Origin: an uncultured Eubacteriales bacterium
GTDB taxonomy: Bacteria > Bacillota > Clostridia > Peptostreptococcales > Anaerovoracaceae
Assembly (NCBI GenBank): GCA_902786815.1
Contig: CADADV010000001.1
Span: 1-64,000, forward strand
Direction: 5' to 3'
DNA: 64,000 nt
Below are positions 35,684 to 43,872 of the stretch, one piece after another; position 1 is the first letter of the stretch, and each line of letters begins with the position of its first letter. A program made the position numbers and the translations under genes. Under the pieces are notes generated by a model that searched no databases, was not told where the DNA came from, and was given only the letters and a program-made list of their open reading frames with translations.

Positions 35684-35712
35684 TTGACACAAAAAATACG
35701 CACCGATATAAT
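35684..35712 (+). promoter_or_regulatory. Strong sigma-A-type promoter
   Basis: TTGACA (35684-35689) and TATAAT (35707-35712) are both perfect consensus and are separated by 17 bp. Transcription would start near 35719, giving a leader of about 58 bases before the ATG at 35777. It is the best promoter in the window and sits in the middle of the polymer locus. Confidence 0.92.
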
Positions 35713-35727
35713 TTTTGTGTACCGTTG

Positions 35728-35752
35728 TATGCACTTTTTCTGCATATTTTTT
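35728..35752 (+). terminator. Terminator-like hairpin in the leader downstream of the strong promoter
   Basis: TATGCA (35728-35733) pairs with TGCATA (35741-35746) across a seven-base pyrimidine-rich loop and is followed by six T residues. The stem is short and AT-rich. It lies after the promoter, so it could be the terminator of the upstream operon or an attenuator within the new leader. Confidence 0.4.
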
Positions 35753-35776
35753 CGGAACAGATTTGTGAGGTAGCGT

Positions 35777-37180
35777 ATGTTTAGTAAGACAAAAGGAATC
35801 ATAGTAGTTTTATGTATTACAGCGTTGGTTGCTGTATCTATGACACCATTGTATCTGGATAAAACCTACAGTGCGTCTCTGCCATCGCTGTCGGATAAAT
35901 CCATCTACTATCTGGGAGACAATGTGGCCGGCCACCAATGCCTGATCGCATCGAATTTCTTCATGCTCAGGCGTATCGCAGTCATTGTTGGATCATCGAA
36001 ATGGAAAACCGTTACGTTCAGCAATGTGAGATCCAAGGGCATCAAGTATAAAGAGTACCGCTATACCAATGACGGGTATACGTACCATGTGAACAAGTAC
36101 AAGAAGTTTTCCAACACAACCGTGGCCGGTGTGAAGAAACAGCTGATACAGCTCCTGAGTGACAGACCGGAGGGCGTGATCATATACGGCGACAAAGCCC
36201 AGGATAAGGACAGGGCAGCAGGCAAGGCTTCCGATCACGGCATCCTGATCACGGAGTACAAGAACGGTACGTTCTACGGGATCGATCCGTCCCACAACAG
36301 GAACGGCAAGAGCAAAGGCATCGAAAAGCTATCGGCGACAACGATCGTGACGCTTAAGGGAGTCACCCACTACATGTGCATTCAGGATATCACCTACACG
36401 GAGCCGACGCCGACGCAGGCGACGACGAAACCTGCAAGCACGACCACAACAAAGCCTGCAGGTACGACGACGAAGCCTGCGGGTACGACGACGAAAACGA
36501 CAACCAAGACAACGACCAAGCCAACGACCAAGACGACTACAAAAGCAACAACAGCAGCTGCTTCAACTCTGAAGATCAAGAGCTATTCCTATCCGAAACT
36601 CATCTATCAGGGTGCGATGTTCGATGTCAAGGGAGTGATCTCGTCGAACTATAAAATCACGAAGGTCACGGTCAGCATCATCAGCTCCAAGGGCAAGACT
36701 GCGATCAGCAAGTCTGCCAAACCGAACGCGAAGAAGTACAATCTGTTAAAGATCGATAACGACATCAAGTTCGGCAAGCTGAAGGCCGGCAAGTACACAT
36801 ATAAGATCGTAGCCAAAGACGGGAAGAAAACAAAGACACTGGTCAGCAAGAAGTTCACGGTAAGCCCGTCATCGAAGATCACGATTTCAGGCGCCACCTA
36901 TCCAAAAGAACTGAAACAGGGTCAGATGTTCACCATCAGAGGCAAGATCACATCGAACTACAGTCTGAAGAAGGTAACGGCAGGTGTCTATACAACTTCC
37001 GGCAAAGCGAAGACAACGGGCACCAAGACACTGAAGACTGCGAAAACATACGACGTGTACGGACTCGACGATGATGTCCTGTTCGGGACTCTGGCCAAGG
37101 GAACTTATTATTACAAAGTGACAGCCAAGAATTCGAAGAAGACCGTGACACTGCTGAACAAGAAGTTTGTCGTGAAATAA
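35777..37180 (+). CDS. Secreted papain/C39-like cysteine peptidase candidate with Thr-rich stalk
   Basis: This 467-aa exported protein has a signal peptide (about 1-34), then a domain to about residue 205 with GHQCLIASNFFMLRR (Cys55), ASDHGILI (His154) and GIDPSHN (Asp170). That order and spacing fit a C39/papain-like Cys-His-Asp triad. A Thr/Lys/Pro-rich linker follows (bases about 36406-36560), then two homologous beta-rich repeats of about 95 residues, starting at YPKLIYQGAMFDVKGVISSN and YPKELKQGQMFTIRGKITSN, probably Ig-like wall-binding modules. It has its own strong promoter. The peptidase assignment is from motif pattern only; an amidase or transglutaminase-like activity is possible. 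Confidence 0.55.
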   Translation: MFSKTKGIIVVLCITALVAVSMTPLYLDKTYSASLPSLSDKSIYYLGDNVAGHQCLIASNFFMLRRIAVIVGSSKWKTVTFSNVRSKGIKYKEYRYTNDGYTYHVNKYKKFSNTTVAGVKKQLIQLLSDRPEGVIIYGDKAQDKDRAAGKASDHGILITEYKNGTFYGIDPSHNRNGKSKGIEKLSATTIVTLKGVTHYMCIQDITYTEPTPTQATTKPASTTTTKPAGTTTKPAGTTTKTTTKTTTKPTTKTTTKATTAAASTLKIKSYSYPKLIYQGAMFDVKGVISSNYKITKVTVSIISSKGKTAISKSAKPNAKKYNLLKIDNDIKFGKLKAGKYTYKIVAKDGKKTKTLVSKKFTVSPSSKITISGATYPKELKQGQMFTIRGKITSNYSLKKVTAGVYTTSGKAKTTGTKTLKTAKTYDVYGLDDDVLFGTLAKGTYYYKVTAKNSKKTVTLLNKKFVVK

Positions 37181-37195
37181 CAGAGGAGTTTTCTG

Positions 37196-39646
37196 ATGAA
37201 ACTATCCGAAGTATGCGTAGCTGATCTGCGGCTTTCTGCAGAGCAGCTCAATGAGCTGATTTACGGGACGGATCTTCCCTACATCGTGTTTGCGGAAGAT
37301 CCGGAGGACAAGACCGGACTGGAGCATTTTCTTGCGGCCATTCCGCCGGAGGCAGTGAAGGACAATGTGCCGCGGATCTCCGGCAAGTCCAAATTCCTGG
37401 ACGGGGGGAACAAGGTCCGGGATCTGTCGCTGTACCGGAAATTCCCCGATAAGAGCGGCATGGTCGATATGACCAAAGACTTCCACTGCGTTCCCGTGGT
37501 TTTCCAGGCGTCTGTATTCAGCACAGCTGCAATCAGAGAAGCAGGCTTGAAATTTGACAGTAGATTTGAGTTCCTGAAAGAGGAACTCTTTTCTGTACAG
37601 TTTTCAATAAAATATCCGAAGTATTATTTCATCAGTAAGCATATATATCAGTCTAAGAGAAAGCCGGACGAGAATCTGTCCCCGCCGCAGGCTTATGAGG
37701 CAGGATGGTATCTGGAAGCGGCCAGACCACTTTGGAATGAGATCTGCAATACAGAAGAAGGAGGGGCAGCTTCCAAGAGAGCGCAGTATGCCTATCTGTA
37801 TCTGAATATGCAGCGCTTCCAGTCCAACAGGAAAGAAGCCGGCAAACAGATCTTCGAAAGCGGCGAGGATCTGCAGAGCTATCTCGCCGAGGTCAAAGAT
37901 GTGATGAGCCGTTTGGACGGCGACGTCATCGCAAAAGCAGGCAGAAGCCTCAATCTGACCCTGGGCGACCTCGAATTCATGACGGGCAAACGCGCGCAGA
38001 CCGTGGATGATATCGACACGGTCCATGTCAAATCGCTGCGGTATGTCGAAGATGGAGAGGCGGGTCCGTGTCTGGAATTCTTCCTGTACACCAGAGACTC
38101 TGCGGAAGAGACATTCGAATTCTATATCCGGGAAGAAGAAGGCGGAAAGAAGCTGGACATCAAAGCGGAGCTTACGCCGGTCATGACGGATATGATCACC
38201 TTCTTTTCGAAGGACGCTTATGAGCTCCACGCTTACCACGTGTTCGTTCCGATGCCGAAAGGCTGCCGCAAGCAGCTTGCATTTGTGATCAAAGACCCGA
38301 ATGGGAAGACGAAGATCTGCAAGATGGGATTCGATGGAAACTGGCAGAGCAGACTGCTCAAAAACAGCAAGGGCGCTTACTGGGCAGCCGGAGGAAATCT
38401 GCTCCGTTGCAGCAAGGACCGGATCCTTATCGAACCGGGCGGGGGACTGAAACACTTCGCTGCGGAGATCCGGATGCTCCTGTATCTCGCATATAAGAAA
38501 TATGCGAAAAAGGATCTGCCGCCTAATGTCCTCAAGTGGAGAATCAACTACTGGCTTACAAGGCCGAAATACAGGAACCGCCGCATCTGGCTCTACTATG
38601 ATAAACTCAACGATGCGGGCGACAACGCGGAGTACGCATTCCGGTACGCCCACGCTCAAAATGACGGCATTGAGAAGTACTACTTCCAGAACGAGGGGAC
38701 CCGTGACTACAAGCGGCTGTCTGCAGAAGGCTACAAACTGCTCAAGAGAGGGTCCAAGGAAGCTGTTATGCTGGCCCTCAACTCGGAGGCGCTGTATATG
38801 ACGCATCTTCCGCCGTTTAAGAAGACGGGCATCAGCTGGCAGCAGCTCCAGTATCTGAAGGGTCTGATCAATACGAAGATCATCCGCCTGTATCATGGAT
38901 TCGCGGGGACAAAGCAGGGCAACTACACCCAGATCAAGGATGATGTTATCTGCGTCGTCGTCGGCTCCACATGGGAGAGAGATTTCTATCTGCAGCCGGA
39001 ATACGGATATACAGAGGACATGATCACTTCCAGCGGCATGCCGCGCTACGATGAACTGGTCGACCGAAGCAAGAAGCAGATCATGTTCGCGCCGACATGG
39101 ACACCTGCACTGCGGGACGCCGGCAAGAACTTCAAATACACCAGTTACTTCGAGACTTATTCCAGGATCCTGACGGATGAACGTCTGCAGGAAACAGCGC
39201 GTAAGGGCGGTTATAAGCTCGCCATGTTCCTCCATCCGATGCTGGCAACGCGCACGAAGGATTTTGAACCCATAACAAACGACGTTGTGATCGCGGTCAA
39301 CAGCCTGAAAGACAGCAACTATGTGACGATGATGTCAGAGAGCAATCTGATGGTCACGGACTACAGCAGCGTGCACTTCGACTTCGCCTACATGCGCAAG
39401 CCGGTCGTCTACTATCAGGATCCACGTCTGACGCCTTGGAGAGAACATTCCTTCAAGTATGAGGAATGGGGATTCGGAGAAGTATGCTACGATCCTGAAA
39501 CTCTGGTCGACATCCTGTGCAAGTACATCGAAAACGACTGCCGGATGGGCGAGGAGTACAAGCAGCGCGCCAACAGCTTCTTCCTCCATGATGATGGGTT
39601 TGCGTCGAAGAGGCTGTATGAGGATGTACGGAAACGTTTAGGATAG
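37196..39646 (+). CDS. CDP-glycerol phosphotransferase with partial GT-A-like N-terminus
   Basis: This 816-aa protein's C-terminal part (about 410-816) is a phosphotransferase domain with RLYHGFAGTKQGNYTQI, SSGMPRYDELVDRS, IMFAPTWTPALRD, MFLHPML and NLMVTDYSSVHFDFAYMRKP. The N-terminal part keeps what looks like the acceptor half of a GT-A domain (YIVFAEDPED; FEFLKEELFSVQFSIKYPKYY) but has no VSVIIP-type nucleotide-binding start and no D-x-D. The middle (about 170-400) is helical then beta-rich and unrecognised. It follows the secreted peptidase gene by 15 bases. Likely a cytosolic teichoic-acid polymerase or branching enzyme; the N-terminal part may serve only acceptor binding. Confidence 0.8.
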   Translation: MKLSEVCVADLRLSAEQLNELIYGTDLPYIVFAEDPEDKTGLEHFLAAIPPEAVKDNVPRISGKSKFLDGGNKVRDLSLYRKFPDKSGMVDMTKDFHCVPVVFQASVFSTAAIREAGLKFDSRFEFLKEELFSVQFSIKYPKYYFISKHIYQSKRKPDENLSPPQAYEAGWYLEAARPLWNEICNTEEGGAASKRAQYAYLYLNMQRFQSNRKEAGKQIFESGEDLQSYLAEVKDVMSRLDGDVIAKAGRSLNLTLGDLEFMTGKRAQTVDDIDTVHVKSLRYVEDGEAGPCLEFFLYTRDSAEETFEFYIREEEGGKKLDIKAELTPVMTDMITFFSKDAYELHAYHVFVPMPKGCRKQLAFVIKDPNGKTKICKMGFDGNWQSRLLKNSKGAYWAAGGNLLRCSKDRILIEPGGGLKHFAAEIRMLLYLAYKKYAKKDLPPNVLKWRINYWLTRPKYRNRRIWLYYDKLNDAGDNAEYAFRYAHAQNDGIEKYYFQNEGTRDYKRLSAEGYKLLKRGSKEAVMLALNSEALYMTHLPPFKKTGISWQQLQYLKGLINTKIIRLYHGFAGTKQGNYTQIKDDVICVVVGSTWERDFYLQPEYGYTEDMITSSGMPRYDELVDRSKKQIMFAPTWTPALRDAGKNFKYTSYFETYSRILTDERLQETARKGGYKLAMFLHPMLATRTKDFEPITNDVVIAVNSLKDSNYVTMMSESNLMVTDYSSVHFDFAYMRKPVVYYQDPRLTPWREHSFKYEEWGFGEVCYDPETLVDILCKYIENDCRMGEEYKQRANSFFLHDDGFASKRLYEDVRKRLG

Positions 39647-39650
39647 AATA

Positions 39651-40778
39651 ATGACAAAGACGGTATTGATTCCCGGGGCGGGGTGGCCTCAGATCGATGC
39701 AATTGAATACTGTAAGGGCAAAGGCTGCAAGGTCGCGGGCTGCAGCTATACGTCCGGGGATCCGGGCGAGCATCTGCTGGACGAGTTCAAACTGGTCGAC
39801 ATCAAGGATGCGGACGGTATGACACAGTGGGCCGCAGAGTGCGGGGCGGCGCTGATCTATACGGCCGGATCGGATCTGGCTGTGCCGACGGTGATGGAGG
39901 CCAGCGAGCGGCTGGGTCTGCCGCACTTCATTTCACCGGAGACTGCACACATCTGCCACGCCAAGCACAGGATGCGGCAGGCGCTGGGAGAAGACTTTCA
40001 GGGGAATGTTCCCTTCGGCGTGTATGAGACCCTTGAAGACGCACTTCAGTTTACGGACTTTCCGGGAATGATGAAGCCGGTGGACTCTCAGGGGCAGCGC
40101 GGATGCTTCCGTGTGGACAGCGCGGACGACATCGCGGAGCACTTTGATGTTTCCTTGGACTATTCCATCGAAGGGAAGGTCATCATCGAAGCGTTCATCA
40201 CAGGCGAGGAGATATCCGTAAACGGATATATGGCAGGGGGCGAGCTTGTCTTCGCAGCCATCTCCGACCGCTATGCATTTGATGAATATCCGGGCGGGAT
40301 CATCAAGGAACATATTCTGCCGAGCCGGCGCGCAACCGGACAGATCGCCGTTGAAGTGAGAGATCTGGTGAAGCGCGCATCGCAGAAGCTGGGCGTCACA
40401 GACGGACCTTGCTACTGCCAGATCATGATCGGTACGGATGGACATCCCTATATGATCGAGATCGCGCCCAGGCTCGACGGCTGCCACATGTGGCGGCTGA
40501 TCAGATACAGCTGCGGCGTGGATCTGCTGGACTGGTGTTTTTCGCATCTGGCGGAAGGCGCCTGGCCGGGCAAGGCCGGGGAAGCAGAGGCTGCGGAGGC
40601 GGCAATGAAGGATTGCCGTCTGACCTTCATGAGCGGTCTGACCGGCAGCAGGGTCGACAGATCTGCCTTCGACTGTTCCGGTGCGGACTATGTCTGCTGG
40701 TACTATGAAACGGGAGATACAGTGAGAAAACTGAACGGATATATTGAGAAGTGCGGCTACATGATATGCCCACGCTAA
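39651..40778 (+). CDS. ATP-grasp ligase of the polysaccharide locus
   Basis: This 375-aa protein has an N-terminal pre-ATP-grasp Rossmann-like domain (TVLIPGAGWPQIDAIEYCKG), then an ATP-grasp fold: GMMKPVDSQGQRGCFRV (nucleotide loop), VIIEAFITGEEISVNGYM and YMIEIAPRLDGCHMW with metal-site Glu and Asn-like positions near the end. Family members form amide or thioester-type bonds between a carboxylate and an amine through an acyl-phosphate. It sits four bases after a phosphotransferase gene and 16 bases before a PaaK-like adenylating enzyme, so a carboxylate-containing decoration is plausible. Substrates unknown. Confidence 0.78.
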   Translation: MTKTVLIPGAGWPQIDAIEYCKGKGCKVAGCSYTSGDPGEHLLDEFKLVDIKDADGMTQWAAECGAALIYTAGSDLAVPTVMEASERLGLPHFISPETAHICHAKHRMRQALGEDFQGNVPFGVYETLEDALQFTDFPGMMKPVDSQGQRGCFRVDSADDIAEHFDVSLDYSIEGKVIIEAFITGEEISVNGYMAGGELVFAAISDRYAFDEYPGGIIKEHILPSRRATGQIAVEVRDLVKRASQKLGVTDGPCYCQIMIGTDGHPYMIEIAPRLDGCHMWRLIRYSCGVDLLDWCFSHLAEGAWPGKAGEAEAAEAAMKDCRLTFMSGLTGSRVDRSAFDCSGADYVCWYYETGDTVRKLNGYIEKCGYMICPR

Positions 40779-40794
40779 AAAAGGAGACAGAGAA

Positions 40795-42102
40795 GTGAGT
40801 CTACAGAAGAAACTGAAAAATGTGTATACGACCTGGTATTTGATGACTTTGCGCAAGGATCTCGGCGGAGACCCGGCGAAGATCAAGAAGGACCAGAACA
40901 AAAAGATCCACAAGCTCATGAAACGGGCGTATGAGATCCCGTTCTACAGAGCGAAGTTCGAGGAATCGGGGACCACGCCTGACGATTATCACTGCAGTGA
41001 GGATCTGGTGAAATTCCCGACGACGACCAAGGCGGAACTCAGAAAGTGGATGATGCAGACCTGGCAGGACAATCCGGACAAACAGAAGGACTGGAATGTG
41101 CTCAGCACAAGCGGTTCCTCCGGCGTGCCCCTGAAGATCCTGTACACCCAGAGAGAGCAGGCGTTCTCGGACGCCAACTGGGCCAGATCCCTGATGGCCG
41201 GCGGATACGATGCGCTCCGCGGCAAGATGTATTCCTTCCAGACGAGCCACAAGGATCCGAACCCGAAGGGATATGACTCCATTGTGCAGAAATTCGGACT
41301 CATGCGCCGCAAGGTCATGTCCGAGGACTACTGCGTGGGAGACGGCATCGCCGACTACATCCGGGACATCAACGAGTACAAACCTGACATGCTCTGCTTC
41401 CGCCGGAACTGTCTGGTGCGTATCGTTGCCTACGCCCGTCAGCACGACATGGAACTGTGGAAACCGAAATACTACGTGCCCGTCAGCGAGATGGTCGATG
41501 ACGTGACCCGTCAGATGCTCACCGAAGCGCTGGGACCGGGACTCATCGATTCCTACGGCGTCACGGAAATGGGCAGCTGCATGTACAAATATCCGGGAGA
41601 CGACTTCTTCCATGTCTGCAATGACATGTCTGTCGTGAACATCTACGATGACAACGATCAGCTGGCAGACAACGGGCGCATCATTCTGACCGCCCTCTAC
41701 AAGCTGGACTTCCCGATCATCAACTATGAGATCCTCGACCTGGCCAAATCCTATGTCAAGGACGGCATCCGGTACGTGACGGAGATCGAGGGCAGGATGA
41801 ACGACCTGATCAAGCACGAGGACGGCGTGGAATCGTCAGCCCTCATGCTCATGCGGATCGCCAACCATACGACGGGGCTGTCTCAGTTCCGGTTCATCGA
41901 GGAGACTTACCACGATATGCTCATCCAGCTGGCACCGGATCCGTACAACACGGAAAAGTCCAGGGAAGAAATCGAACAGCATTTTATCCACGAAGTAGAG
42001 AAACTCTTCGGGGACGAGTTCCGTATCCGCATCGAGTGGATGGATATCCTCCCGCCGGACAAGACAGGCAAGCAGCGCTGCTTCGTGTGCAACGTTGAGT
42101 AG
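40795..42102 (+). CDS. PaaK/CapK-like adenylate-forming enzyme
   Basis: This 435-aa protein is of the phenylacetate-CoA-ligase-like ANL family found in capsule clusters (CapK). It has LSTSGSSGVPLKI, the phosphate-binding loop, SYGVTEMGSCMY, the acyl-site A5-like motif, YEILDLAKS near the hinge, and DKTGKQRCFVCNVE at the C-terminus with the usual late Lys. It starts at GTG 40795 after AAGGAGA. Such enzymes activate a carboxylic acid as acyl-AMP and pass it to CoA or another thiol. It stands between an ATP-grasp ligase and a sugar epimerase, suggesting a carboxylated or acylated sugar. The substrate is not evident. Confidence 0.8.
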   Translation: MSLQKKLKNVYTTWYLMTLRKDLGGDPAKIKKDQNKKIHKLMKRAYEIPFYRAKFEESGTTPDDYHCSEDLVKFPTTTKAELRKWMMQTWQDNPDKQKDWNVLSTSGSSGVPLKILYTQREQAFSDANWARSLMAGGYDALRGKMYSFQTSHKDPNPKGYDSIVQKFGLMRRKVMSEDYCVGDGIADYIRDINEYKPDMLCFRRNCLVRIVAYARQHDMELWKPKYYVPVSEMVDDVTRQMLTEALGPGLIDSYGVTEMGSCMYKYPGDDFFHVCNDMSVVNIYDDNDQLADNGRIILTALYKLDFPIINYEILDLAKSYVKDGIRYVTEIEGRMNDLIKHEDGVESSALMLMRIANHTTGLSQFRFIEETYHDMLIQLAPDPYNTEKSREEIEQHFIHEVEKLFGDEFRIRIEWMDILPPDKTGKQRCFVCNVE

Positions 42103-42110
42103 GAACGGAT

Positions 42111-42989
42111 ATGAAGATCGCAGTGACCGGCGCGAGCGGATTTGTCGGAAGATCCGTCGCGGAGAAGTTAATAGAAAGCGGCATTGAAGTCATTCCGGTG
42201 TCCCGCAGCAATACGGATTATTCCGTGGAGAGCCTGGTGCAGATCCTGCAGGGAGCAGATAAAGTGATCCACCTGGCGGCTGTGCGGGGCGGCGACGGCT
42301 CCATGTCTGACTACCATGATAACGAACGTATTACAGAGAATCTGCTGAACGCTATGGCGGAAGGGGATGCGGACCGGATCATCTACGCGTCCAGCCGGAT
42401 GGTCTACTCCGGGGAGGATGCGATCCCGTGGAAGGAGACGGATATCCCCGCGCCGAACAGCCTGTACGGCGTATCCAAGCTGGAAGGCGAGAATCTGTGC
42501 AGCTACTACAGCAGGAAACACGGATTTGGGAGCACCTGTGTCAGGATCGCCCAGGTCATGGGGACCGGCGAGAAGGTCCGGAACATGATGAGTGTATTTC
42601 TGGAGAAGGCAGCACGCGGCGAGCAGCTGAAAGTCGTCGGCAAAAGCCAGGCAAAGCGGCAGTACATCTATGTGAAAGATCTGGCGGAAGTCATTTGCCG
42701 GCTGGCACTGGACAGCAGCGTGGCAGCAGGAAGCGCAGTTCAGGAAGTGATCAACGCCGGCATGGAGCAGGCGTACACGAACCTCGAGATCGCGCAGGCG
42801 TTCAGCGAAGTGTTCGGCCTTCCGGCGCCGGAATATGATGACAGCAAGCCGGAGACTATCACGCCATCCATCATGGATGTAAGCAAGATGTTCGAACGGA
42901 CCGGCTTCAAACCGCGGGATATGCATGCGGCACTTGAAGCGATCCATCAGGAAATCAATCAGGAAATCCAGCAGGAACAAGTGAGGTAG
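42111..42989 (+). CDS. NAD-dependent sugar epimerase/dehydratase (extended SDR)
   Basis: This 292-aa extended short-chain dehydrogenase has the Rossmann motif AVTGASGFVGRSVAEKL at its N-terminus, VIHLAAVRG, and YASSRMVYSG with the catalytic pair in NSLYGVSKLEGEN (YxxxK). The C-terminal substrate part includes RQYIYVKDLAEVICRLAL. GalE, RmlD-like reductases and 4-reductases all belong here, so the exact reaction on a nucleotide-sugar is open. It overlaps nothing but is only eight bases after the PaaK-like gene and four before rmlA. It could convert the RmlB product to a 4-reduced sugar or epimerise another precursor. Confidence 0.82.
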   Translation: MKIAVTGASGFVGRSVAEKLIESGIEVIPVSRSNTDYSVESLVQILQGADKVIHLAAVRGGDGSMSDYHDNERITENLLNAMAEGDADRIIYASSRMVYSGEDAIPWKETDIPAPNSLYGVSKLEGENLCSYYSRKHGFGSTCVRIAQVMGTGEKVRNMMSVFLEKAARGEQLKVVGKSQAKRQYIYVKDLAEVICRLALDSSVAAGSAVQEVINAGMEQAYTNLEIAQAFSEVFGLPAPEYDDSKPETITPSIMDVSKMFERTGFKPRDMHAALEAIHQEINQEIQQEQVR

Positions 42990-42993
42990 GACT

Positions 42994-43869
42994 ATGAAAG
43001 GAATCATACTGGCAGGAGGGAAGGGTACAAGACTGTACCCGATCACAAAGGCGATATCAAAGCAGCTTTTGCCCATCTATGATAAACCGCTGATCTATTA
43101 TCCGATCTCGGTGCTTTTGCTTGCCGGGATCCGGGAGATCCTGATCATTTCCACACCGGAAGATATCGGGGATTACGAAGATCTGCTGGGAAGCGGTGAG
43201 GACTGGGGCGTCAGCTTCAGCTACAAGATCCAGGAGCAGCCGAGAGGACTTGCGGAAGCATTCATCCTCGGGGAAGAGTTCATCGGCGATGATGATGTCT
43301 GCCTGGTGCTGGGAGACAATGTGTTCTTCGGACAGGACCTGTCGGGCGTGCTCGCGAGGGCGATGGACCGGATCGAAACGAACAGGGGCGCCTGCATCTT
43401 CGGCTATCCGGTCAGAGACGCCAGGTCGTTCGGAGTCGTTGAATTTGATGATGAAAGAAACGTTGTATCGATAGAAGAAAAACCGGAAAAGCCAAAGTCC
43501 AATTATGCGGTTCCGGGACTGTACTTCTACGACAACGATGTCATAGAGATCTCGAAAAATGTGGAGCCTTCCGCCAGAGGAGAGCTGGAGATCACCTCTG
43601 TCAACAATGCGTATCTTGACCGGAAGAAACTGAAGGTCGTGCTCATGGGCCGTGGAATGGCATGGCTCGACACCGGTACGCCGGAAGGAATGCTCAAAGC
43701 GGCAGAATTCGTTGAGACCGTGCAGGCCAGACAGGGATTCTACATTTCCTGTCCGGAGGAGATCTGCTGGAGAAAAGGCTTCATCGATGACGCGCAGCTG
43801 AAGAAGCTGGGTGAAAGCCTCAGGAATACAGACTACGGCAGCTATCTGCTGTCACTGCTGGAGGGATAA
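42994..43869 (+). CDS. rmlA: Glucose-1-phosphate thymidylyltransferase
   Basis: This 291-aa nucleotidyltransferase makes dTDP-glucose from glucose-1-phosphate and dTTP, the entry step to dTDP-deoxysugars. It opens with GIILAGGKGTRLYPITKAIS then KQLLPIYDKPLIYYP, has EDWGVSFSYKIQEQPRGLAEAF and LGDNVFFGQDLS, and GRGMAWLDTGTPEGML near the C-terminus. Length is standard. It is followed three bases later by rmlB. No rmlC or rmlD is found nearby, which argues against L-rhamnose as the product of this pair here. Confidence 0.95.
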   Translation: MKGIILAGGKGTRLYPITKAISKQLLPIYDKPLIYYPISVLLLAGIREILIISTPEDIGDYEDLLGSGEDWGVSFSYKIQEQPRGLAEAFILGEEFIGDDDVCLVLGDNVFFGQDLSGVLARAMDRIETNRGACIFGYPVRDARSFGVVEFDDERNVVSIEEKPEKPKSNYAVPGLYFYDNDVIEISKNVEPSARGELEITSVNNAYLDRKKLKVVLMGRGMAWLDTGTPEGMLKAAEFVETVQARQGFYISCPEEICWRKGFIDDAQLKKLGESLRNTDYGSYLLSLLEG

Positions 43870-43872
43870 GAC

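Noticed and set aside
37604-39235. 543-codon open frame on the minus strand opposite the 816-aa phosphotransferase
   Set aside because: The plus-strand frame carries clear phosphotransferase motifs and a ribosome site; the antisense frame has neither.
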